Origin: Saprospiraceae bacterium
GTDB taxonomy: Bacteria > Bacteroidota > Bacteroidia > Chitinophagales > Saprospiraceae
DNA length: 41,841 nt
Assembly: GCA_020629935.1 (NCBI GenBank)
Contig: JAHDCJ010000007.1
Location: forward strand, 32,179-74,019
Reading direction: 5' to 3'
Positions 34,997 to 41,841 of the stretch are shown piece by piece. A model generated the notes under the pieces. That model worked only from the letters and a program-made list of their open reading frames with translations, did not search any database and was not told the DNA's origin. The position numbers were made by a program, and so were the translations under genes. Each line of letters begins with the position of its first letter. The first letter of the stretch is position 1.

Positions 34997-36277
34997 ATGA
35001 CGCAAGATACAAAAACCGATTGGAAATTAAGCTTAAAAATGCTTGGCCCAGGTTTGCTCTTTGCAGGAGCAGCAATTGGGGTGTCTCATTTAGTTTGGGC
35101 GACAAGAGCAGGTGCCGATTTTGGATTGGGTTTAATCTGGGCTGTACTCATTGTTCACCTCTTTAAATATCCCTTCTTTGAATTCGGTCCGCGCTATGCC
35201 GCAGCTACAGGAGAGAACCTACTTCAAGGTTATCGAAAGTTAGGTCGAGGGGTTTTGTTTCTTTTAATTTTAATGACTATTGGTACCATGTTTACCATTC
35301 AAGCGGCGGTTACGATTGTGACTGCTGGGTTAGCTATGGGCTTATTCAACGTGGGATTAGGCATATTCCATTGGTCTTGTATTATCCTTTTGATTTGTGT
35401 AAGCATCTTAAGCATTGGGCGATATAATTTATTAGATAAAACGATGAAGGTGGTTATTTTGACTTTAACCATTTCTACCCTTTTTGCCGTACTTTTTTCT
35501 TTTGGAAAATCGAATCCACATTTAAGTTTCGAACCCGTTTTTCCATTTTATGATGGAGGTATTATTTTCCTTATTGCCTTAATGGGTTGGATGCCCGCAC
35601 CAATTGATTTATCGGTATGGCATTCGCTTTGGGCTATTGAAAAAGAGAAAAATACAAAAGCACACTTCGGTGTAAAAAAAGCACTTTTCGATTTTAATAT
35701 TGGCTATGTAGGTACCATGATCCTTGCCTTTTGTTTTTTACTTTTAGGGGCCATAGTGATGTATGATGGAACGGCTGGAAAGTTTTCTTCAAAAGGAGGC
35801 GAATTTGCAGGACAACTCATCAGTTTATATACCACTAGTCTTGGTGATTGGGCAAAATGGATTATTGGCATCGCTACCTTTACTACCATGTTTAGCACGA
35901 CATTGACTTGTTTAGATGCCTTACCAAGAACCATGTCGGCAGCAACGAAAGAACTAAAATCCATTGCGCAACAAGAATTAAAATTGGACGCCAAAGCGTA
36001 TTACTGGCCTTGGATGATCCTATTATTAGTAGGCACGCTTTTAATTCTTGGCTTATTGGTTTCGAGTATGGGACTTATGGTTAAAATTGCTACGATTCTC
36101 TCTTTTATGACTGCTCCATTTTTTGCAATTGCAAATTATAAGTTGGTTACTAGTAGTTTTATGCCTATCGCACATCACCCAAGTAAACGAATGAAAATAT
36201 TAAGTGGATTCGGTATCTGTTTTCTGATTGGGTTTTGTATATTATATTTGTTAAGTTTATTAAAATTAATTGGATAA
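34997..36277 (+). CDS. NRAMP-superfamily membrane transporter, non-canonical substrate site
   Basis: 426 residues with about eleven membrane helices and NRAMP-like landmarks (LGPGLLFAGAAIG in helix 1, RAGADFG, KYPFFEFGPRYAAATGENLL). Ungapped comparison of helix 1 with E. coli MntH from memory puts GVSH (28-31) where the metal-binding Asp-Pro-Gly-Asn normally stands. In helix 6 the MPH motif is MPA (199-201, in GWMPAPIDLSVW). So the invariant Asp and the His are missing. A standard Mn/Fe transporter is doubtful. As first gene of the kynurenine operon it may carry an organic substrate or a different ion; both are inference. HAAO starts ten bases downstream. Confidence 0.8.
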   Translation: MTQDTKTDWKLSLKMLGPGLLFAGAAIGVSHLVWATRAGADFGLGLIWAVLIVHLFKYPFFEFGPRYAAATGENLLQGYRKLGRGVLFLLILMTIGTMFTIQAAVTIVTAGLAMGLFNVGLGIFHWSCIILLICVSILSIGRYNLLDKTMKVVILTLTISTLFAVLFSFGKSNPHLSFEPVFPFYDGGIIFLIALMGWMPAPIDLSVWHSLWAIEKEKNTKAHFGVKKALFDFNIGYVGTMILAFCFLLLGAIVMYDGTAGKFSSKGGEFAGQLISLYTTSLGDWAKWIIGIATFTTMFSTTLTCLDALPRTMSAATKELKSIAQQELKLDAKAYYWPWMILLLVGTLLILGLLVSSMGLMVKIATILSFMTAPFFAIANYKLVTSSFMPIAHHPSKRMKILSGFGICFLIGFCILYLLSLLKLIG

Positions 36278-36287
36278 AAAATATCAT

Positions 36288-36809
36288 ATGGCAATTGCAA
36301 AACCGTTTAACTTAAAAGGATGGATAGATGAACATCGTCATCTCTTAAAACCTCCTATTGGTAATAAACAAGTTTACTTCGAAAATGAAGATTACATCGT
36401 TATGGTGGTAGGAGGGCCTAATGGCAGAAAAGATTATCACTATGAAGACGGGGAGGAACTTTTCTATCAACTCGAAGGAGACATCACACTCAAAATCATT
36501 AATGATCAAGGAGAAAATGAAGATATCTTAATCAAAGAAGGAGATATGTTTTTACTCCCAGCTCGTGTCCCTCACTCTCCGCAACGTCCTGCCAATACCA
36601 TTGGTTTGGTAATTGAACGATACCGAAAACCAGGAGAAGAAGACAAACTGATGTGGTTTTGTGAATCCTGTAATCACAAATTACATGAGGCCTCTTTTGC
36701 CATGTCTGATATCGTAAATGAGCTCCCTCCAATAATGAACAATTTTATGAATTCTGAATCATTACGAACCTGCAACAAATGTGGTGATGTAATGGCAAAA
36801 CCTAAATAA
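36288..36809 (+). CDS. nbaC: 3-hydroxyanthranilate 3,4-dioxygenase
   Basis: A cupin Fe(II) dioxygenase that opens the ring of 3-hydroxyanthranilate to 2-amino-3-carboxymuconate semialdehyde, which cyclises to quinolinate unless decarboxylated. From ATG 36288 it is 173 residues. Iron ligands are visible as His51, Glu57 and His96; Arg47 and Arg100 are the likely substrate-carboxylate residues. The C-terminal rubredoxin-like iron site of bacterial enzymes is complete (Cys125, Cys128, Cys162, Cys165). The frame is open from a TTG at 36270, but that would overlap the upstream gene and adds residues not typical of the family. It lies two bases before the YbaB gene. Confidence 0.95.
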   Translation: MAIAKPFNLKGWIDEHRHLLKPPIGNKQVYFENEDYIVMVVGGPNGRKDYHYEDGEELFYQLEGDITLKIINDQGENEDILIKEGDMFLLPARVPHSPQRPANTIGLVIERYRKPGEEDKLMWFCESCNHKLHEASFAMSDIVNELPPIMNNFMNSESLRTCNKCGDVMAKPK

Positions 36810-36811
36810 TT

Positions 36812-37114
36812 ATGCTTGGTAATATTGAAGAAATACAAAAAAACCTAAAAGATAAATTAGATCAAATCGTAGTAGATGCTTCTGATCCAGATCAAATGAT
36901 TACCATTTCGATTACCGCTTCTAAAGCCATTCGAAATATTCGTATCAATCCTGAATTAGTAGCTAAAAACGATGCGGAAATGATTGAAGATTTAATGGTC
37001 GTTGCCATGAACAAAGCCATGGAATTAGCAGAGCAAAAGTCTGCAGAGGAAACGCAAAAAATGATGTCTGAATTACTTCCTCCAGGAATGGACTTAGGAA
37101 ATATGTTTGGATAA
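36812..37114 (+). CDS. YbaB/EbfC family nucleoid-associated protein
   Basis: 100 residues. Small DNA-binding dimer of the YbaB/EbfC family, recognisable from the central ITISITASKAIRNIRINPEL strand pattern, the helical C-terminus (MNKAMELAEQKSAEETQKMM) and the Gly/Pro/Met-rich end. It is usually found near dnaX and recR, not in catabolic loci; here it sits two bases after HAAO and 11 bases before ogt within the kynurenine operon. It could be a general nucleoid protein that hitch-hikes in this operon. The helical N-terminus is shorter than in E. coli YbaB. Confidence 0.88.
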   Translation: MLGNIEEIQKNLKDKLDQIVVDASDPDQMITISITASKAIRNIRINPELVAKNDAEMIEDLMVVAMNKAMELAEQKSAEETQKMMSELLPPGMDLGNMFG

Positions 37115-37125
37115 AAAATCAACTT

Positions 37126-37617
37126 ATGACTTATAAAACGTATTTTGATTCGCCCGTTGGTTTATTAAAAATCACAGGAAATGAACAGGCCATTTCTGGT
37201 ATTTCTTATGTCGAAAACGTATTACAAGAAGATCTAGAAAAACCAATTCCTGAATGCCTTGAACCTTGTTTGGAAGAACTGGAAGAGTACTTTGCTAAAA
37301 AGCGAAAAAACTTTACTATAAAGACTATGTGGACCGGAACCGAATTTCAACAACGGGTCTGGGAAGAAATGGTCAAAATTCCTTATGCCAGCACTTCAAC
37401 TTACCTAGCTATTGCTTTAGCTTTAGGCGATCGAAATGCAGTCCGTGCCGTTGGAATGGCTTGTAAACTCAACCCCATTGCTATTGTCGGCCCTTGTCAT
37501 CGAGTACTTGGGACCAGTGGTGATTTGACTGGTTATAATGGTGGCTTAGATCATAAGCGAGATTTATTAATGTTAGAAAACCCTTTGGTCTTTGGAAAAC
37601 AAGGCCGATTATTTTAA
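37126..37617 (+). CDS. ogt: Methylated-DNA--protein-cysteine methyltransferase
   Basis: A 163-residue suicide repair protein that transfers the methyl group of O6-methylguanine to its own cysteine. Acceptor Cys124 lies in GPCHRV, preceded by the helix-turn-helix region (TEFQQRVWEEMVKIPYAST, arginine finger region RNAVRAVGMA) and followed by GYNGGLDHKRDLLMLE. No Ada-type N-terminal domain is present, so this is a stand-alone Ogt. It sits in the middle of the kynurenine operon with no obvious metabolic link. Confidence 0.96.
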   Translation: MTYKTYFDSPVGLLKITGNEQAISGISYVENVLQEDLEKPIPECLEPCLEELEEYFAKKRKNFTIKTMWTGTEFQQRVWEEMVKIPYASTSTYLAIALALGDRNAVRAVGMACKLNPIAIVGPCHRVLGTSGDLTGYNGGLDHKRDLLMLENPLVFGKQGRLF

Positions 37618-37659
37618 ACCAACCTATGCTCGAATTATCGAGTCCCTTGAACATAACTT

Positions 37660-38937
37660 ATGAACTTTGAAACCCATCTTGAATTTGCAAGACAACTTGA
37701 CGAAAATGATCCGTTAAAATCATATAGAGCTCAATTTATTATTCCTAAAATCAATAATAAACCTTCGCTCTACTTTTGTGGAAACTCCCTAGGATTACAA
37801 CCTCAAAAAACCAGGAAATATTTAGAAAACGAATTAGATCAATGGGCAACGTATGGAGTAGAAGGTCACTTTAAAGGCGATCTTCCTTGGATGTATTATC
37901 ACCATTTTTTTTCCGAAAAAGTAGCGAAGGTGGTCGGGGCAAAACCTTCTGAAGTAGTCGTCATGAATACGCTAAGTACCAATCTTCATTTAATGATGGT
38001 TTCCTTCTATCGCCCAAGTGCCACACGATATAAAATTATTATGGAAGGAGGCGCTTTTCCTTCAGATCAATACGCTATGGAAACCCAAGCGCGTTTTCAT
38101 GGTTTTGATCCTGCCGATGCCATCATTGAAGCTAAACCTAGAGCAGGCGAAGAATGTTTACGGACAGAAGATATTTTAGATTTAATTGAACAACATAAAG
38201 ACGAGTTAGCTTTAGTCATGTTTGGTGGAGTTAACTATTATACTGGCCAATGGTTTGAAATGGAAAAGATCACTAAAGCTGGTCATGCCGCAGGCGCACA
38301 AGTTGGTTTTGATTTAGCACATGCTGCTGGAAATGTCCCAGTAAAATTGCACGATTGGAATGTAGATTTTGCCGTTTGGTGTTCGTATAAATATATGAAT
38401 TCTGGCCCTGGAGGTCCAGGAGGTGTTTTCGTTCATGAGCGTCATGGGAACAATCCGAATCTTCCTCGATTTGCAGGTTGGTGGGGACATCAAGAGAAAG
38501 ACCGATTTAAAATGAAGAAAGGATTTATTCCAATGGAAGGAGCGGCAGGTTGGCAATTATCAAATGCGCAGATTTTTAGCATGGCTCCCCATCTTTCTAG
38601 TTTAGAAATATTTGATGAAGTAGGGATAGATGCTTTGCGAAAGAAGAGTATTCAAATGACTAATTATTTAGATTTTCTCATTGAAGATCAAAATAAAAAA
38701 GGGAAAACATTTAATATTATTACTCCAAAAGATTCGGCACAACGGGGTTGTCAACTTTCTATTTTAACTGGCGAAAATGGGAAATCACTTTTTGAATATA
38801 TTAGCGAAAAAGGAGTTATCGCAGATTGGAGAGAACCCAATGTTATTCGACTAGCGCCTGTCCCTTTATACAATAGTTATGAAGATGTATATCAATTTGT
38901 AGCTTTACTTGTAGAAGCAGAAGAAGCATTAGGTTAA
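37660..38937 (+). CDS. kynU: Kynureninase
   Basis: A 425-residue PLP enzyme that hydrolyses kynurenine or 3-hydroxykynurenine to (3-hydroxy)anthranilate and alanine. YFCGNSLGLQP at the N-terminus, the substrate/PLP contacts FPSDQYAMETQ, DLAHAAGN, and the PLP lysine Lys244 in WCSYKYMNSGPGG. The C-terminal REPNVIRLAPVPLYNSYEDV is characteristic. It is full length. It lies 42 bases after ogt and 57 bases before kmo, so it shares the operon with them. With HAAO present, 3-hydroxykynurenine is the likely main substrate. Confidence 0.97.
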   Translation: MNFETHLEFARQLDENDPLKSYRAQFIIPKINNKPSLYFCGNSLGLQPQKTRKYLENELDQWATYGVEGHFKGDLPWMYYHHFFSEKVAKVVGAKPSEVVVMNTLSTNLHLMMVSFYRPSATRYKIIMEGGAFPSDQYAMETQARFHGFDPADAIIEAKPRAGEECLRTEDILDLIEQHKDELALVMFGGVNYYTGQWFEMEKITKAGHAAGAQVGFDLAHAAGNVPVKLHDWNVDFAVWCSYKYMNSGPGGPGGVFVHERHGNNPNLPRFAGWWGHQEKDRFKMKKGFIPMEGAAGWQLSNAQIFSMAPHLSSLEIFDEVGIDALRKKSIQMTNYLDFLIEDQNKKGKTFNIITPKDSAQRGCQLSILTGENGKSLFEYISEKGVIADWREPNVIRLAPVPLYNSYEDVYQFVALLVEAEEALG

Positions 38938-38994
38938 ATACATTCTTTTTTCGAAAAAAATAAAACAAGAAAATCCTTATTAAAAATAATTTTC

Positions 38995-40356
38995 ATGAGT
39001 AAAATGCAAAAGGAAGCTACGGTGGTAGGCGCAGGATTAGTGGGTAGCCTTTGGTCTATTCTTCTTGCCCAAAGAGATTATCGAGTTAAGCTTTATGATC
39101 GACGATCAGATATGCGAAAAGCGGGATTCCTTGGTGGGCGATCCATTAATTTAGCAATGTCGAATAGAGGATGGAAAGCGATTGAAAAAGCAGGAATTGT
39201 AGATGCTGTAAAAGCCACCGCTTTACCTATGAAAGGACGAATGATGCACAGTGTATCAGGTGATCTTACCTTTCAACCTTATGGTAAAGAAGGAGAAGCG
39301 ATTTATTCTGTTTCAAGGGGAGGATTAAATTTAGAACTTTTGCATCAAGCTTCCAAATATGACTCGGTTAGTTTTCATTTTGATGAACGATGTATGGGAA
39401 TTGAACAAGGTAGTTTAAATGCAAAATTTGAACATACTGAAACGGGTCTTCAACATGAATCTGATTCTCCATTGATTTTTGGAACAGATGGTGCATTTTC
39501 GGCAGTGCGAGGAAGTTTGCAAAGGACTCCAATGTTCAATTATTCCCAACAATATTTACCTCATGGTTATAAAGAGTTAAGCATTTTACCAGATGCAGAT
39601 GGCAATCATTTATTAGAAAAAGAGTATTTACATATTTGGCCACGTGGACATTTCATGTTGATTGCTTTACCGAATTATGATGGAAGTTTTACTTGTACGC
39701 TTTTTCTACCATTTAAAGGAAAAGAAGCCTTTGAAAACCTGAACACCGATAAGGAAATCATGGATTTCTTCGAGCGATTTTTTCCAGATACCATTCCCTT
39801 AATGCCCAATTTAGTGGAAGAGTTTAAAACGAATCCGAGTGCTTCGCTTGTCACTGTTCGATGTAATCCTTGGACCTATAAATCGAAGGTATTATTGATG
39901 GGAGATGCCTCCCATGCCATTGTTCCTTTTTATGGTCAAGGAATGAATTCAGGATTTGAAGATTGCTCTATTATTAGTGAATTGATGGATAGTAAAGGAG
40001 ATGATTGGGCAAGTATTTTTGAAGAAGTGAACCAAAGTCGAATCAAAGACGCCGATGCGATTGCAGATTTAGCCTTACGTAATTTTATAGAAATGAGGGA
40101 TCAAGTTGGCGATCCAAAATTTTTACTCCGCAAGAAAATTGCGGGTTGGTTACATGAAAAACACCCAGATACATTTATTCCCATGTATTCGATGGTCACA
40201 TTTAGTCATATTCCATACCATATTGCTCTGGCAGAAAGTAAAGCACAAGATCAATTATTTGAAAAGATTTTGTCTATTGAAGGTATAGAAAACAATTATG
40301 CCAATGCACAAACCGAAGCTATCTTTTTGCAATGGCTTGAAGAAAAAAAAATGTAG
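38995..40356 (+). CDS. kmo: Kynurenine 3-monooxygenase
   Basis: A 453-residue FAD-dependent aromatic hydroxylase that converts kynurenine to 3-hydroxykynurenine with NADPH and O2. FAD-binding VVGAGLVGS at 10-18, RRSDMRK, GRSINLAMSNRGW (substrate-side signature of KMO), and the second FAD motif GDASHAIVPFYGQGMNSGFED starting about residue 303. The C-terminal part is shorter than in animal enzymes, without a strong hydrophobic membrane tail. It uses oxygen, supporting an aerobic host. Last gene of the operon. ATG 38995 and ATG 39004 are both possible starts. Confidence 0.96.
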   Translation: MSKMQKEATVVGAGLVGSLWSILLAQRDYRVKLYDRRSDMRKAGFLGGRSINLAMSNRGWKAIEKAGIVDAVKATALPMKGRMMHSVSGDLTFQPYGKEGEAIYSVSRGGLNLELLHQASKYDSVSFHFDERCMGIEQGSLNAKFEHTETGLQHESDSPLIFGTDGAFSAVRGSLQRTPMFNYSQQYLPHGYKELSILPDADGNHLLEKEYLHIWPRGHFMLIALPNYDGSFTCTLFLPFKGKEAFENLNTDKEIMDFFERFFPDTIPLMPNLVEEFKTNPSASLVTVRCNPWTYKSKVLLMGDASHAIVPFYGQGMNSGFEDCSIISELMDSKGDDWASIFEEVNQSRIKDADAIADLALRNFIEMRDQVGDPKFLLRKKIAGWLHEKHPDTFIPMYSMVTFSHIPYHIALAESKAQDQLFEKILSIEGIENNYANAQTEAIFLQWLEEKKM

Positions 40357-40383
40357 GACGAAGATATAACCACCTAAAATTTG

Positions 40384-40391
40384 TACTTTAG
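40384..40391 (+). promoter_or_regulatory. Putative -7 box before the first EGF-like gene
   Basis: TACTTTAG, preceded directly by TTTG, lies 25 bases before the ATG at 40416. The same TTTTG-TACTTTAG arrangement is present before uvrB. Confidence 0.35.
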
Positions 40392-40415
40392 ATTAATTAT
40401 TTGACTACGATAATT

Positions 40416-40910
40416 ATGAATTGGAATAAACTACTTATATTTTCATTCCTACTATTTACATTTTCTATGGTATTCTCCGCTTGTTTTCAAGTAGAATGCA
40501 AAGGAATTTATTGTAAAAATGGAGGCGAATGTAATGACGAGGGAGACTGTGTTTGTCCTCCAGGCTACTATGCCTTTCGTTGTGAAACACTTTGGATAGA
40601 TAACCTTGCTCACACTTATATGGTAGACGACTTTTGTCAACCAGCAGGAAATTTCCAAAGTGAAATCATCAAAGTTGATTTATTAAACGGAAGGCTTACT
40701 AATCTAGGAGGTAGAGGTTTTGACGTAGATATTGAGTTAACTGGAGCTGAACGATTTACCATCCCTTTACATACCTTTGGTACTGATCAGGTCGAAGGAA
40801 GAGGAAGTTTTATTGAAGGATCTTTATCGGTTGAGTATACTTTACGTCAAAAAATTACTACCCAAAACGTTTTAACATTCAATTGCCGATCCATATATAA
40901 CAAACTATAA
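40416..40910 (+). CDS. Exported EGF-like cysteine-rich protein, probable lipoprotein
   Basis: 164 residues from ATG 40416; an upstream TTG at 40401 is in frame but unlikely. A hydrophobic signal (about 5-20) ends in VFSAC, close to a lipobox though with Phe at -3. An EGF-like segment follows (CKGIYCKNGGECNDEGDC, then CPPGYYAFRCE). The C-terminal part is beta-rich with RLTNLGGRGFDVDIELTG and a GSFIEGSLSVEYTL strand pair. The same layout recurs in the gene at 41095, so the two look like paralogues. No known function; surface exposure is likely. Confidence 0.75.
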   Translation: MNWNKLLIFSFLLFTFSMVFSACFQVECKGIYCKNGGECNDEGDCVCPPGYYAFRCETLWIDNLAHTYMVDDFCQPAGNFQSEIIKVDLLNGRLTNLGGRGFDVDIELTGAERFTIPLHTFGTDQVEGRGSFIEGSLSVEYTLRQKITTQNVLTFNCRSIYNKL

Positions 40911-41094
40911 ATCAGCAACTAATCTCCCCAAAAACGATATTAGATTTAATTTTTCACCTCAAAAAACACCATGGTTTGGCGAATGGCATATTTTTTGGTG
41001 GTATAAAGAGAATTTAAAAACTTTTATATTTAATATTTTTCCATTAATTTCGTGTTGAAATTGCAATTTCATTCAACTAAAACCAAAAATAATT
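40911..41094 (+). promoter_or_regulatory. Intergenic region with imperfect hairpin and possible promoter
   Basis: An imperfect hairpin pairs CACC-AAAAAA-CCAT (around 40966-40984) with ATGG-TTTTTT-GGTG (around 40984-41000), with bulges and no following T-run. TAATTTCG at 41045-41052 resembles the -7 consensus ahead of the gene at 41095. Confidence 0.3.
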
Positions 41095-41652
41095 ATGAAA
41101 AACAATCTCTTTAAATTTTTAGGGATGATCGTCCTTACTTTAGGAATGTTTACGTTCCAATCTTGTGATACGGACGCTTGTAAAGATGTAGACTGTGGTG
41201 CTACAGGAACTTGTTTCGAAGGTGTTTGTATCTGTGACGCAGGTTATGAAACGGATGCTAGCGGCGCTTGTACAGTTTTAACTCGTGCACAATTCATAGG
41301 TAACTACTCTGTAACAGAAACTTGTGTTGGTGTTGCTGATCCTTACACTTACACTACAGAAATCTTAGCAGGTTCTAGTGCTGATCGAATTTTAATCAGA
41401 AACTTAGGAGGTTATGATTGTATTGATGAAAACGGAAATTCTATTAACTATGATGTAGAAGCAACTGTTTCTGAAGGAGGAACTTTAGAATTCATCGATA
41501 CAGAATGTTCTACTAGTTTCACTGGTACAGGATCTATTTCTGAAGCGAATGGTATTACTACCTTAGTTATTTCTTATTTAGCAGAATACTCTGATGGAGC
41601 TACTCCTCCAAATTTAATTACTGACGATTGTACTGCTACAATGACTAAATAA
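41095..41652 (+). CDS. EGF-like lipoprotein
   Basis: 185 residues. The signal ends FTFQSC with Cys at residue 24, consistent with a Bacteroidota lipoprotein. The following acidic DTDA might act as a surface-export signal; that is inference. An EGF-like module follows (CKDVDCGATGTC, VCICDAGYE), then a beta-rich domain (FIGNYSVTETCVG, RILIRNLGGYDC, TGTGSISEANGITTLVISY). The NLGG and GxGSI strand order matches the gene at 40416. A strong terminator lies 20 bases downstream, so this ends the unit. Confidence 0.8.
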   Translation: MKNNLFKFLGMIVLTLGMFTFQSCDTDACKDVDCGATGTCFEGVCICDAGYETDASGACTVLTRAQFIGNYSVTETCVGVADPYTYTTEILAGSSADRILIRNLGGYDCIDENGNSINYDVEATVSEGGTLEFIDTECSTSFTGTGSISEANGITTLVISYLAEYSDGATPPNLITDDCTATMTK

Positions 41653-41672
41653 GATTCAAAAGAATTTAATTT

Positions 41673-41706
41673 AAAAGCGATTGGCCAAGGTCAATCGCTT
41701 TTTTTA
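41673..41706 (+). terminator. Intrinsic terminator after EGF-like lipoprotein gene
   Basis: AAAAGCGATTG (41673-41683) pairs perfectly with CAATCGCTTTT (41692-41702) around an eight-base loop and runs into a T-tract ending at 41705. This is the clearest rho-independent terminator in the window. Confidence 0.85.
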
Positions 41707-41768
41707 TGTCCTTTTGAAACTATTATCGCCTTATTCAAGTTAATAAGATTGCCTGCAAATACTACGCT

Positions 41769-41825
41769 TCAAACAAATTCTAAAAAAAAATGTATTTATT
41801 TTCCATAAATGTGGAATTTGTTTGA
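41769..41825. repeat. Perfect 12-bp inverted repeat near window end
   Basis: TCAAACAAATTC (41769-41780) and GAATTTGTTTGA (41814-41825) are perfect inverted copies. Between them is a smaller dyad ATTTAT-TTTCC-ATAAAT. It may be the control region of a gene beyond the window. Confidence 0.4.
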
Positions 41826-41841
41826 TGAAACACTTAAATTT

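Noticed and set aside
34882..35166. Plus-strand frame overlapping the kynurenine control region and transporter start
   Set aside because: It overlaps the transporter gene in another frame, and the translated sequence has no domain; non-coding control DNA is the better reading.

Overview
The window is one continuous piece of a low-GC chromosome from a member of the Bacteroidota. The evidence is a T9SS type A sorting domain, family-level hallmarks such as DUF5606 and DUF6427 proteins, a MurNAc-recycling style AmgK/RapZ-C/MurU group, start codons without obvious Shine-Dalgarno sequences, and several upstream boxes resembling the Bacteroidota -7 element TAnnTTTG. The class is less certain; a Saprospiria- or Cytophagia-like aerobe is plausible because a kynurenine-pathway cluster is present. 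Coding density is high. I see no tRNA, rRNA, CRISPR array, insertion sequence or prophage.

Layout: (1) 1-2893: ftsH (cut by the window start) and rsfS on the minus strand, divergent from birA. (2) 2897-3044: an intergenic structured element that reads best as a minus-strand small RNA ending in an intrinsic terminator. (3) 3200-9857: a secreted hypothetical protein, a DUF6427-like membrane protein, purQ, a single-domain DsbD-alpha protein and a large DsbD-family reductase with two more such domains. (4) 10140-14438: serA and its usual DUF1015 partner, then a tightly packed AmgK-like kinase, stand-alone RapZ C-terminal domain and MurU-like nucleotidyltransferase. (5) 14427-18773: minus-strand M3 peptidase and DUF5606 protein, divergent from a cytoplasmic TPR histidine kinase. 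(6) 18825-21607: a secreted protein with five 37-residue repeats, followed by a T9SS cargo protein. (7) 21757-26584: uvrB, an MscS channel, a long-chain polyprenyl diphosphate synthase on the minus strand and an alpha/beta hydrolase. (8) 26833-32568: the complete rod-shape operon mreB-mreC-mreD-mrdA-rodA. (9) 32585-40356: a kynurenine cluster in which a semialdehyde dehydrogenase and an atypical SDR are divergent from an NRAMP-like transporter, 3-hydroxyanthranilate dioxygenase, YbaB, Ogt, kynureninase and kynurenine 3-monooxygenase. (10) 40416-41652: two related EGF-like lipoproteins closed by a strong terminator.

How the genes work together: KMO, kynureninase and HAAO carry kynurenine to 2-amino-3-carboxymuconate semialdehyde, which can cyclise to quinolinate for NAD synthesis. 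With a decarboxylase not seen here, it could instead pass to the dehydrogenase at 32585 for complete catabolism. The Mre/PBP2/RodA set builds lateral wall, and the AmgK/MurU pair would feed recycled MurNAc to the same wall. The items most worth a second look are the NRAMP-like protein that has lost the family's metal-binding residues inside the kynurenine cluster, the RapZ-C domain translationally coupled to the recycling kinase, and the unclassified RNA element next to birA.
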